Assembly: GCA_035771175.1 (NCBI GenBank) | Contig: CM069589.1 | Coordinates: 26,244,201-26,308,200, forward strand | Direction of reading: 5' to 3' | DNA length: 64,000 nucleotides | Source: Paratinospora sagittata | Lineage: Eukaryota; Streptophyta; Magnoliopsida; Ranunculales; Menispermaceae | Shown here: positions 50,314 to 63,331 of the stretch, piece by piece | Layout of the letters: every line of letters begins with the position of its first letter | How positions within the stretch are numbered: the first letter of the stretch is position 1 | Notes under the pieces: model-generated | Database searches by the model: none | The model's input: the letters and a program-made list of their open reading frames with translations, nothing else | What the model was told of the DNA's origin: nothing | Translations under genes and position numbers: made by a program

Positions 50314-53143
50314 ATGGCTATTTGAATATTTTATCCCGATCAATCAACATACATATCGACCAAATCGTGAAGAAATCTTCAAAAAGCCATAACTTTTTAT
50401 CCCGACTTTGATTTCAAGGAGTGAAAAAGAATTGAAAATGCCTTTTCTTCCCATTTCTAACGCATGTTCAATCAGACAAATTGGAGTCAGAATGAAAACG
50501 TTATGGTTATTTTAAAGTTTCACACCGATCATTCAATTACTTCTCGTATGAATCGATAAGAAAAATTCAAATAGACTTACAGTTTAATCCTGACACTGAT
50601 ATGAGTTAATAAAAAGGCGTTGAAAATATTGTTTCTTCTTCTTTCCAAGGAATGTGCAATCACTCAAATTGGAGTCCGGAAGAAAACGTTATGGCTATTT
50701 TAATGTTTGTTACCCATTGACCACCGTACTTGTGAATCTAATCAGCAATCAAAATCAAAAAGCCTTAGCCATTTCTTTGGAAGTATGATTTGAGTCATTC
50801 GAAAGACGTTTAAAATATCGTTTCTTCCTCTTTTCAAAGCATTTTTAATCACTCAAACTGGAGTCAGGAATAAAATGTTATGGCTATTTGAATATTTTAT
50901 CCCGATCAATCAACTTACTTATCGACCAAATCGTGAAGAAATCTTCAAAAAGCCATAACTTTTTATCCCGACTTTGATTTCAAGGAGTGAAAAAGAATTG
51001 AAAATGCCTTTTCTTCCCATTTCTAACGCATGTTCAATCAGACAAATTGGAGTCAGAATGAAAACGTTATGGTTATTTTAAAGTTTCACACCGATCATTC
51101 AATTACTTCTCGTATGAATCGATAAGAAAAATTCAAATAGACTTACAGTTTAATCCTGACACTGATATGAGTTAATAAAAAGGCGTTGAAAATATTGTTT
51201 CTTCTTCTTTCCAAGGAATGTGCAATCACTCAAATTGGAGTCCGGAAGAAAACGTTATGGCTATTTTAATGTTTGTTACCCATTGACCACCGTACTTGTG
51301 AATCTAATCAGCAATCAAAATCAAAAAGCCTTAGCCATTTCTTTGAAAGTATGATTTGAGTTATTCGAAAGACGTTTAAAATATCGTTTCTTCCTCTTTT
51401 CAAAGCATTTTTAATCACTCAAACTGGAGTCAGGAATAAAATGTTATGGCTATTTGAATATTTTATCCCGATCAATCAACATACATATCGACGAAATCGT
51501 GAAGAAATCTTCAAAAAGCCATAACTTTTTATCCCGACTTTGATTTCAAGGAGTGAAAAAGAATTGAAAATGCCTTTTCTTCCCATTTCTAACGCATGTT
51601 CAATCAGACAAATTGGAGTCAGAATGAAAACGTTATGGTTATTTTAAAGTTTCACACCGGTCATTTAATTACTTCTCGTATGAATCGATAAGAAAAATTC
51701 AAATAGACTTACAGTTTAATCCTGACACTGATATGAGTTAATAAAAAGGCGTTGAAAATATTGTTTCTTCTTCTTTCCAAGGAATGTGCAATCACTCAAA
51801 TTGGAGTCCGGAAGAAAACGTTATGGCTATTTTAATGTTTGTTACCCATTGACCACCGTACTTGTGAATCTAATCAGCAATCAAAATCAAAAAGCCTTAG
51901 CCATTTCTTTGAAAGTATGATTTGAGTTATTCGAAAGACGTTTAAAATATCGTTTCTTCCTCTTTTCAAAGCATTTTTAATCACTCAAACTGGAGTCAGG
52001 AATAAAATGTTATGGCTATTTGAATATTTTATCCCGATCAATCAACATACATATCGACCAAATCGTGAAGAAATGTTCAAAAAGCCATAACTTTTTATCC
52101 CGACTTTGATTTCAAGGAGTGAAAAAGAATTGAAAATGCCTTTTCTTCCCATTTCTAACGCATGTTCAATCAGACAAATTGGAGTCAGAATGAAAACGTT
52201 ATGGTTATTTTAAAGTTTCACACCGGTCATTTAATTACTTCTCGTATGAATCGATAAGAAAAATTCAAATGGACTTACAGTTTAATCCTGACACTGATAT
52301 GAGTTAATAAAAAGGCGTTGAAAATATTGTTTCTTCTTCTTTCCAAGGAATGTGCAATCACTCAAATTGGAGTCCGGAAGAAAACGTTATGGCTATTTTA
52401 ATGTTTGTTACCCATTGACCACCGTACTTGTGAATCTAATCAGCAATCAAAATCAAAAAGCCTTAGCCATTTCTTTGGAAGTATGATTTGAGTTATTCGA
52501 AAGACGTTTAAAATATCGTTTCTTCCTCTTTTCAAAGCATTTTCAATCACTCAAACTGGAGTCAGGAATAAAATGTTATGGCTATTTGAATATTTTATCC
52601 CGATCAATCAACATACATATCGACGAAATCGTGAAGAAATCTTCAAAAAGCCATAACTTTTTATCCCGACTTTGATTTCAAGGAGTGAAAAAGAATTGAA
52701 AATGCCTTTTCTTCCCATTTCTAACGCATGTTCAATCAGACAAATTGGAGTCAGAATGAAAACGTTATGGTTATTTTAAAGTTTCACACCGATCATTCAA
52801 TTACTTCTCGTATGAATCGATAAGAAAAATTCAAATAGACTTACAGTTTAATCCTGACACTGATATGAGTTAATAAAAAGGCGTTGAAAATATTGTTTCT
52901 TCTTCTTTCCAAGGAATGTGCAATCACTCAAATTGGAGTCCGGAAGAAAACGTTATGGCTATTTTAATGTTTGTTACCCATTGACCACCGTACTTGTGAA
53001 TCTAATCAGCAATCAAAATCAAAAAGCCTTAGCCATTTCTTTGAAAGTATGATTTGAGTTATTCGAAAGACGTTTAAAATATCGTTTCTTCCTCTTTTCA
53101 AAGCATTTTTAATCACTCAAACTGGAGTCAGGAATAAAATGTT
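50314..53143. repeat. Higher-order block IV, copy 2 (units 89-93, 2830 bp)
   Basis: Tandem copy of units 84-88. GAGTCATTC is in unit 89, CAACTTACTT in unit 90, GACGAAAT in unit 91, CACACCGGTCATTTAATT with AAATGGACTT and ATTTTCAATC in unit 92, and GACGAAAT in unit 93. Unit 90 has GAAATCTTC where unit 85 has GAAATGTTC, and unit 91 has acquired GGTCATTTAATT, probably from the neighbouring type. Confidence 0.83.
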
Positions 53144-56100
53144 ATGGCTATTTGAATATTTTATCCCGATCAATCAACATACATATCGACCAAATCGTGA
53201 AGAAATGTTTAAAAAGCCATAACTTTTTATCCCGACTTTGATTTCAAGGAGTGAAAAAGAATTGAAAATGCCTTTTCTTCCCATTTCTAACGCATGTTCA
53301 ATCAGACAAATTGGAGTCAGAATGAAAACGTTATGGTTATTTTAAAGTTTCACACCGGTCATTTAATTACTTCTCGTATGAATCGATAAGAAAAATTCAA
53401 ATGGACTTACAGTTTAATCCTGACACTGATATGAGTTAATAAAAAGGCGTTGAAAATATTGTTTCTTCTTCTTTCCAAGGAATGTGCAATCACTCAAATT
53501 GGAGTCCGGAAGAAAACGTTATGGCCATTTTAATGTTTGTTACCCATTGACCACCGTACTTGTGAATCTAATCAGCAATCAAAATCAAAAAGCCTTAGCC
53601 ATTTCTTTGAAAGTATGATTTGAGTTATTCGAAAGACGTTTAAAATATCGTTTCTTCCTCTTTTCAAAGCATTTTTAATCACTCAAACTGGAGTCAGGAA
53701 TAAAATGTTATGACTATTTGAATATTTTATCCCGATCAATCAACATACATATCGACCAAATCGTGAAGAAATGTTCAAAAAGCCATAACTTTTTATCCCG
53801 ACTTTGATTTCAAGGAGTGAAAAAGAATTGAAAATGCCTTTTCTTCCCATTTCTAACGCATGTTCAATCAGACAAATTGGAGTCAGAATGAAAACGTTAT
53901 GGTTATTTTAAAGTTTCACACCGGTCATTTAATTACTTCTCGTATGAATCGATAAGAAAAATTCAAATGGACTTACAGTTTAATCCTGACACTGATATGA
54001 GTTAATAAAAAGGCGTTGAAAATATTGTTTCTTCTTCTTTCCAAGGAATGTGCAATCACTCAAATTGGAGTCCGGAAGAAAACGTTATGGCTATTTTAAT
54101 GTTTGTTACCCATTGACCACCGTACTTGTGAATCTAATCAGCAATCAAAATCAAAAAGCCTTAGCCATTTCTTTGGAAGTATGATTTGAGTTATTCGAAA
54201 GACGTTTAAAATATCGTTTCTTCCTCTTTTCAAAGCATTTTTAATCACTCAAACTGGAGTCAGGAATAAAATGTTATGGCTATTTGAATATTTTATCCCG
54301 ATCAATCAACTTACTTATCGACCAAATCATGAACAAATGTTCAAAAAGCCATAACTTTTTATCCCGACTTTTATTTCAAGGAGTGAAAAAGAATTGAAAA
54401 TGCCTTTTCTTCCCATTTCTAACGCATGTTCAATCAGACAAATTGGAGTCAGAATGAAAACGTTATGGTTATTTTAAAGTTTCACACCGATCCTTCAATT
54501 ACTTCTCGTATGAATCGATAAGAAAAATTCAAATAGACTTACAGTTTAATCCTGACACTGATATGAGTTAATAAAAAGGCGTTGAAAATATTGTTTCTTC
54601 TTCTTTCCAAGGAATGTGCAATCACTCAAATTGGAGTCCGGAAGAAAACGTTATGGCTATTTTAATGTTTGTTACCCTTTGACCACCGTACTTGTGAATC
54701 TAATCAGCAATCAAAATAAAAAAGCCTTAGCCATTTCTTTGAAAGTATGATTTGAGTTATTCGAAAGACGTTTAAAATATCGTTTCTTCCTCTTTTCAAA
54801 GCATTTTTAATCACTCAAACTGGAGTCAGGAATAAAATGTTATGGCTATTTGAATATTTTATCCCGATCAATCAACATACATATCGACGAAATCGTCAAG
54901 AAATCTTCAAAAAGCCATAACTTTTTATCCCGACTTTGATTTCAAGGAGTGAAAAAGAATTGAAAATGCCTTTTCTTCCCATTTCTAACGCATGTTCAAT
55001 CAGACAAATTGGAGTCAGAATGAAAACGTTATGGTTATTTTAAAGTTTCACACCGATCATTCAATTACTTCTCGTATGAATCGATAAGAAAAATTCAAAT
55101 AGACTTACAGTTTAATCCTGACACTGATATGAGTTAATAAAAAGGCGTTGAAAATATTGTTTCTTCTTCTTTCCAAGGAATGTGCAATCACTCAAATTGG
55201 AGTCCGGAAGAAAACGTTATGGCTATTTTAATGTTTGTTACCCATTGACCACCGTACTTGTGAATCTAATCAGCAATCAAAATCAAAAAGCCTTAGCCAT
55301 TTCTTTGAAAGTATGATTTGAGTTATTCGAAAGACGTTTAAAATATCGTTTCTTCCTCTTTTCAAAGCATTTTTAATCACTCAAACTGGAGTCAGGAATA
55401 AAATGTTATGGCTATTTGAATATTTTATCCCGATCAATCAACATACATATCGACCAAATCGTGAAGAAATGTTCAAAAAGCCATAACTTTTTATCCCGAC
55501 TTTGATTTCAAGGAGTGAAAAAGAATTGAAAATGCCTTTTCTTCCCATTTCTAACGCATGTTCAATCAGACAAATTGGAGTCAGAATGAAAACGTTATGG
55601 TTATTTTAAAGTTTCACACCGGTCATTTAATTACTTCTCGTATGAATCGATAAGAAAAATTCAAATGGACTTACAGTTTAATCCTGACACTGATATGAGT
55701 TAATAAAAAGGCGTTGAAAATATTGTTTCTTCTTCTTTCCAAGGAATGTGCAATCACTCAAATTGGAGTCCGGAAGAAAACGTTATGGCTATTTTAATGT
55801 TTGTTACCCATTGACCACCGTACTTGTGAATCTAATCAGCAATCAAAATCAAAAAGCCTTAGCCATTTCTTTGGAAGTATGATTTGAGTTATTCGAAAGA
55901 CGTTTAAAATATCGTTTCTTCCTCTTTTCAAAGCATTTTTAATCACTCAAACTAGAGTCAGGAATAAAATGTTATGGCTATTTGAATATTTTATCCCGAT
56001 CAATCAACTTACATATCGACCAAATCGTGAAGAAATGTTCAAAAAGCCATAACCTTTTATCCCGACTTTGATTTCAAGGAGTGAAAAAGAATTGAAAATG

Positions 56101-58803
56101 CCTGTTCTTCCAATTTCTAACGCATGTTCAATCAGACAAATTGGAGTCAGAATGAAAACGTTATGGTTATTTTAAAGTTTCACACCGATCATTCAATTAC
56201 TTCTCGTATGAATCGATAAGAAAAACTCAAATATACTTACAGTTTAATCCTGACACTGATATGAGTTAATAAAAAGGCGTTGAAAATATTGTTTCTTCTT
56301 CTTTCCAAGGAATGTGCAATCATTCAAATTGGAGTCCGGAAGAAAACGTTATGGCTATTTTAATGTTTGTTACCCTTTGACCACCGTACTTGTGAATCTA
56401 ATCAGCAATCAAAATCAAAAAGCCTTAGCCATTTCTTTGAAAGTATGATTTGAGTTATTCGAAAGATGTTTAAAATATCGTTTCTTCCTCTTTTCAAAGC
56501 ATTTTTAATCACTCAAACTGGAGTCAGGAATAAAATGTTATGGCTATTTGAATATTTTATCCCGATCAATCAACATACATATCGACGAAATCGTGAAGAA
56601 ATCTTCAAAAAGCCATAACTTTTTATCCCGACTTTGATTTCAAGGAGTGAAAAAGAATTGAAAATGCCTGTTCTTCCCATTTCTAACGCATGTTCAATCA
56701 GACAAATTGGAGTCAGAATGAAAACGTTATGGTTATTTTAAAGTTTCACACCGATCATTCAATTACTTCTCGTATGAATCGATAAGAAAAATTCAAATAG
56801 ACTTACAGTTTAATCCTGACACTGATATGAGTTAATAAAAAGGCGTTGAAAATATTGTTTCTTCTTCTTTCCAAGGAATGTGCAATCACTCAAATTGGAG
56901 TCCGGAAGAAAACGTTATGGCTATTTTAATGTTTGTTACCCATTGACCACCGTACTTGTGAATCTAATCAGCAATCAAAATCAAAAAGCCTTAGCCATTT
57001 CTTTGAAAGTATGATTTGAGTTATTCGAAAGACGTTTAAAATATCGTTTCTTCCTCTTTTCAAAGCATTTTTAATCACTCAAACTGGAGTCAGGAATAAA
57101 ATGTTATGGCTATTTGAATATTTTATCCCGATCAATCAACATACATATCGACCAAATCGTGAAGAAATGTTCAAAAAGCCATAACTTTTTATCCCGACTT
57201 TGATTTCAAGGAGTGAAAAAGAATTGAAAATGCCTTTTCTTCCCATTTCTAACGCATGTTCAATCAGACAAATTGGAGTCAGAATGAAAACGTTATGGTT
57301 ATTTTAAAGTTTCACACCGGTCATTCAATTACTTCTCGTATGAATCGATAAGAAAAATTCAAATGGACTTACAGTTTAATCCTGACACTGATATGAGTTA
57401 ATAAAAAGGCGTTGAAAATATTGTTTCTTCTTCTTTCCAAGGAATGTGCAATCACTCAAATTGGAGTCCGGAAGAAAACGTTATGGCTATTTTAATGTTT
57501 GTTACCCATTGACCACCGTACTTGTGAATCTAATCAGCAATCAAAATCAAAAAGCCTTAGCCATTTCTTTGGAAGTATGATTTGAGTTATTCGAAAGACG
57601 TTTAAAATATCGTTTCTTCCTCTTTTCAAAGCATTTTTAATCACTCAAACTGGAGTCAGGAATAAAATGTTATGGCTATTTGAATATTTTATCCCGATCA
57701 ATCAACTTACATATCGACCAAATCGTGAAGAAATGTTTAAAAAGCCATAACTTTTTATCCCGACTTTGATTTCAAGGAGTGAAAAAGAATTGAAAATGCC
57801 TTTTCTTCCAATTTCTAACGCATGTTCAATCAGACAAATTGGAGTCAGAATGAAAACGTTATGGTTATTTTAAAGTTTCACACCGATCATTCAATTACTT
57901 CTCGTATGAATCGATAAGAAAAACTCAAATATACTTACAGTTTAATCCTGACACTGATATGAGTTAATAAAAAGGCGTTGAAAATATTGTTTCTTCTTCT
58001 TTCCAAGGAATGTGCAATCACTCAAATTGGAGTCCGGAAGAAAACGTTATGGCTATTTTAATGTTTGTTACCCATTGACCACCGTACTTGTGAATCTAAT
58101 CAGCAATCAAAATCAAAAAGCCTTAGCCATTTCTTTGGAAGTATGATTTGAGTTATTCGAAAGACGTTTAAAATATCGTTTCTTCCTCTTTTCAAAGCAT
58201 TTTTAATCACTCAAACTGGAGTCAGGAATAAAATGTTATGGCTATTTGAATATTTTATCCCGATCAATCAACATACATATCGACCAAATCGTGAAGAAAT
58301 GTTCAAAAAGCCATAACTTTTTATCCCGACTTTGATTTCAAGGAGTGAAAAAGAATTGAAAATGCCTTTTCTTCCCATTTCTAACGCATGTTCAATCAGA
58401 CAAATTGGAGTCAGAATGAAAACGTTATGGTTATTTTAAAGTTTCACACCGATCATTCAATTACTTCTCGTATGAATCGATAAGAAAAATTCAAATAGAC
58501 TTACAGTTTAATCCTGACACTGATATGAGTTAATAAAAAGGCGTTGAAAATATTGTTTCTTCTTCTTTCCAAGGAATGTGCAATCACTCAAATTGGAGTC
58601 TGGAAGAAAACGTTATGGCTATTTTAATGTTTGTTACCCATTGACCACCGTACTTGTGAATCTAATCAGCAATCAAAATCAAAAAGCCTTAGCCATTTCT
58701 TTGGAAGTATGATTTGAGTCATTCGAAAGACGTTTAAAATATCGTTTCTTCCTCTTTTCAAAGCATTTTTAATCACTCAAACTAGAGTCAGGAATAAAAT
58801 GTT
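53144..58803. repeat. Trimer units 94-103, AAATGGACTT subfamily, mixed order
   Basis: Ten full-length units. AAATGGACTT occurs in units 94, 95, 98 and 101 (and in 87 and 92 upstream) and nowhere else. GGTCATTTAATT has nearly the same distribution. Unit 96 (54276) is unusually divergent, with CAAATCATGAACAAATG, CTTTTATTTC, CGATCCTTC, ACCCTTTGACC and AAAATAAAA. ACCCTTTGACC recurs only in unit 99, which also has GCCTGTTC, shared with unit 100. Unit 103 lacks the otherwise regular TCCGGA (TCTGGA at about 58599). Confidence 0.75.
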
Positions 58804-61067
58804 ATGGCTATTTGAATATTTTTTCCCGATCAATCAACTTACTTATCGACCAAATCGTGAAGAAATGTTCAAAAAGCCATAACTTTTTATCCCGACTTTG
58901 ATTTCAAGGAGTGAAAAAGAATTGAAAATGCCTTTTCTTCCCATTTCTAACGCATGTTCAATCAGACAAATTGGAGTCAGAATGAAAACGTTATGGTTAT
59001 TTTAAAGTTTCACACCGATCCTTCAATTACTTCTCGAATGAATCGATAAGAAAAATTCAAATAGACTTACAGTTTAATCCTGACACTGATATGAGTTAAT
59101 AAAAAGGCGTTGAAAATATTGTTTCTTCTTCTTTCCAAGGAATGTGCAATCACTCAAATTGGAGTCCGGAAGAAAACGTTATGGCTATTTTAATGTTTGT
59201 TACCCATTGACCACCGTACTTGTGAATCTAATCAGCAATCAAAATCAAAAAGCCTTAGCCATTTCTTTGAAAGTATGATTTGAGTTATTCGAAAGACGTT
59301 TAAAATATCGTTTCTTCCTCTTTTCAAAGCATTTTTAATCACTCAAACTGGAGTCAGGAATAAAATGTTATGGCTATTTGAATATTTTATCCCGATCAAT
59401 CAACATACATATCGACCAAATCGTGAAGAAATCTTCAAAAAGCCATAACTTTTTATCCCGACTTTGATTTCAAGGAGTGAAAAAGAATTGAAAATGCCTT
59501 TCCTTCCCATTTCTAACGCATGTTCAATCAGACAAATTGGAGTCAGAATGAAAACGTTATGGTTATTTTAAAGTTTCACACCGGTCATTCAATTACTTCT
59601 CGTATGAATCGATAAGAAAAATTCAAATAGACTTACAGTTTAATCCTGACACTGATATGAGTTAATAAAAAGGCGTTGAAAATATTGTTTCTTCTTCTTT
59701 CCAAGGAATGTGCAATCACTCAAATTGGAGTCCGGAAGAAAACGTTATGGCTATTTTAATGTTTGTTACCCATTGACCACCGTACTTGTGAATCTAATCA
59801 GCAATCAAAATCAAAAAGCCTTAGCCATTTCTTTGGAAGTATGATTTGAGTTATTCGAAAGACGTTTAAAATATCGTTTCTTCCTCTTTTCAAAGCATTT
59901 TTAATCACTCAAACTGGAGTCAGGAATAAAATGTTATGGCTATTTGAATATTTTATCCCGATCAATCAACTTACATATCGACCAAATCGTGAAGAAATCT
60001 TCAAAAAGCCATAACTTTTTATCCCGACTTTGATTTCAAGGAGTGAAAAAGAATTGAAAATGCCTTTTCTTCCAATTTCTAACGCATGTTCAATCAGACA
60101 AATTGGAGTCAGAATGAAAATGTTATGGTTATTTTAAAGTTTCACATCGATCATTCAATTACTTCTCGTATGAATCGATAAGAAAAACTCAAATATACTT
60201 ACAGTTTAATCCTGACACTGATATGAGTTAATAAAAAGGCGTTGAAAATATTGTTTCTTCTTCTTTCTAAGGAATGTGCAATCACTCAAATTGGAGTCCG
60301 GAAGAAAACGTAATGGCTATTTTAATGTTTGTTACCCATTGACCACCGTACTTGTGAATCTAATCAGCAATCAAAATCAAAAAGCCTTAGCCATTTCTTT
60401 GGAAGTATGATTTGAGTTATTCGAAAGACGTTTAAAATATCGTTTCTTCCTCCTTTCAAAGCATTTTTAATCACTCAAACTGGAGTCAGGAATAAAATGT
60501 TATGGCTATTTGAATATTTTATCCCGATCAATCAACATACATAACGACCAAATCGTGAAGAAATCTTCAAAAAGCCATAACTTTTTATCCCGACTTTGAT
60601 TTCAAGGAGTGAAAAAGAATTGAAAATGCCTTTTCTTCCCATTTCTAACGCATGTTCAATCAGACAAATTGGAGTCAGAATGAAAACGTTATGGTTATTT
60701 TAAAGTTTCACACCGATCATTCAATTACTTCTCGTATGAATCGATAAGAAAAATTCAAATAGACTTACAGTTTAATCCTGACACTGATATGAGTTAATAA
60801 AAAGGCGTTGAAAATATTGTTTCTTCTTCTTTCCAAGGAATGTGCAATCACTCAAATTGGAGTCCGGAAGAAAACGTTATGGCTATTTTAATGTTTGTTA
60901 CCCATTGACCACCGTACTTGTGAATCTAATCAGCAATCAAAATCAAAAAGCCTTAGCCATTTCTTTGGAAGTATGATTTGAGTCATTCGAAAGACGTTTA
61001 AAATATCGTTTCTTCCTCTTTTCAAAGCATTTTTAATCACTCAAACTGGAGTCAGGAATAAAATGTT
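58804..61067. repeat. Higher-order block V, copy 1 (units 104-107, 2264 bp)
   Basis: Four trimers. Unit 104 has CAACTTACTT, CGATCCTTC and CTCGAATG. Unit 105 has CTTTCCTTCCC and CACACCGGTC. Unit 106 has CAACTTACAT, CTTCCAATT, GAAAAACTCAAATATAC and TTTCTAAGG. Unit 107 has GAGTCATTC. The markers recur in a rearranged form in the next four units. Confidence 0.8.
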
Positions 61068-63331
61068 ATGGCTATTTGAATATTTTATCCCGATCAATCA
61101 ACTTACTTATCGACCAAATCGTGAAGAAATGTTCAAAAAGCCATAACTTTTTATCCCGACTTTGATTTCAAGGAGTGAAAAAGAATTGAAAATGCCTTTT
61201 CTTCCCATTTCTAACGCATGTTCAATCAGACAAATTGGAGTCAGAATGAAAACGTTATGGTTATTTTAAAGTTTCACACCGATCCTTCAATTACTTCTCG
61301 AATGAATCGATAAGAAAAATTCAAATAGACTTACAGTTTAATCCTGACACTGATATGAGTTAATAAAAAGGCGTTGAAAATATTGTTTCTTCTTCTTTCC
61401 AAGGAATGTGCAATCACTCAAATTGGAGTCCGGAAGAAAACGTTATGGCTATTTTAATGTTTGTTACCCATTGACCACCGTACTTGTGAATCTAATCAGC
61501 AATCAAAATCAAAAAGCCTTAGCCATTTCTTTGAAAGTATGATTTGAGTTATTCGAAAGACGTTTAAAATATCGTTTCTTCCTCTTTTCAAAGCATTTTT
61601 AATCACTCAAACTGGAGTCAGGAATAAAATGTTATGGCTATTTGAATATTTTATCCCGATCAATCAACATACATATCGACCAAATCGTGAAGAAATCTTC
61701 AAAAAGCCATAACTTTTTATCCCGACTTTGATTTCAAGGAGTGAAAAAGAATTGAAAATGCCTTTCCTTCCCATTTCTAACGCATGTTCAATCAGACAAA
61801 TTGGAGTCAGAATGAAAACGTTATGGTTATTTTAAAGTTTCACACCGGTCATTCAATTACTTCTCGTATGAATCGATAAGAAAAATTCAAATAGACTTAC
61901 AATTTAATCCTGACACTGATATGAGTTAATAAAAAGGCGTTGAAAATATTGTTTCTTCTTCTTTCCAAGGAATGTGCAATCACTCAAATTGGAGTCCGGA
62001 AGAAAACGTTATGGCTATTTTAATGTTTGTTACCCATTGACCACCGTACTTGTGAATCTAATCAGCAATCAAAATCAAAAAGCCTTAGCCATTTCTTTGG
62101 AAGTATGATTTGAGTCATTCGAAAGACGTTTAAAATATCGTTTCTTCCTCTTTTCAAAGCATTTTTAATCACTCAAACTGGAGTCAGGAATAAAATGTTA
62201 TGGCTATTTGAATATTTTATCCCGATCAATCAACTTACTTATCGACCAAATCGTGAAGAAATGTTCAAAAAGCCATAACTTTTTATCCCGACTTTGATTT
62301 CAAGGAGTGAAAAAGAATTGAAAATGCCTTTTCTTCCCATTTCTAACGCATGTTCAATCAGACAAATTGGAGTCAGAATGAAAACGTTATGGTTATTTTA
62401 AAGTTTCACACCGATCCTTCAATTACTTCTCGAATGAATCGATAAGAAAAATTCAAATAGACTTACAGTTTAATCCTGACACTGATATGAGTTAATAAAA
62501 AGGCGTTGAAAATATTGTTTCTTCTTCTTTCCAAGGAATGTGCAATCACTCAAATTGGAGTCCGGAAGAAAACGTTATGGCTATTTTAATGTTTGTTACC
62601 CATTGACCACCGTACTTGTGAATCTAATCAGCAATCAAAATCAAAAAGCCTTAGCCATTTCTTTGGAAGTATGATTTGAGTTATTCGAAAGACGTTTAAA
62701 ATATCGTTTCTTCCTCTTTTCAAAGCATTTTTAATCACTCAAACTGGAGTCAGGAATAAAATGTTATGGCTATTTGAATATTTTATCCCGATCAATCAAC
62801 TTACATATCGACCAAATCGTGAAGAAATGTTCAAAAAGCCATAACTTTTTATCCCGACTTTGATTTCAAGGAGTGAAAAAGAATTGAAAATGCCTTTTCT
62901 TCCAATTTCTAACGCATGTTCAATCAGACAAATTGGAGTCAGAATGAAAACGTTATGGTTATTTTAAAGTTTCACATCGATCATTCAATTACTTCTCGTA
63001 TGAATCGATAAGAAAAACTCAAATATACTTACAGTTTAATCCTGACACTGATATGAGTTAATAAAAAGGCGTTGAAAATATTGTTTCTTCTTCTTTCTAA
63101 GGAATGTGCAATCACTCAAATTGGAGTCCGGAAGAAAACGTTATGGCTATTTTAATGTTTGTTACCCATTGACCACCGTACTTGTGAATCTAATCAGCAA
63201 TCAAAATCAAAAAGCCTTAGCCATTTCTTTGGAAGTATGATTTGAGTTATTCGAAAGACGTTTAAAATATCGTTTCTTCCTCCTTTCAAAGCATTTTTAA
63301 TCACTCAAACTGGAGTCAGGAATAAAATGTT
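61068..63331. repeat. Higher-order block V, copy 2, rearranged (units 108-111, 2264 bp)
   Basis: Unit 108 repeats the unit 104 markers (CGATCCTTC, CTCGAATG). Unit 109 starts like unit 105 (CTTTCCTTCCC, CACACCGGTC) but ends like unit 107 (GAGTCATTC). Unit 110 starts again like unit 104 but ends like unit 105. Unit 111 matches unit 106 (GAAAAACTCAAATATAC, TTTCTAAGG). The net length equals copy 1, but the internal order changed by exchanges inside trimers. Confidence 0.8.
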
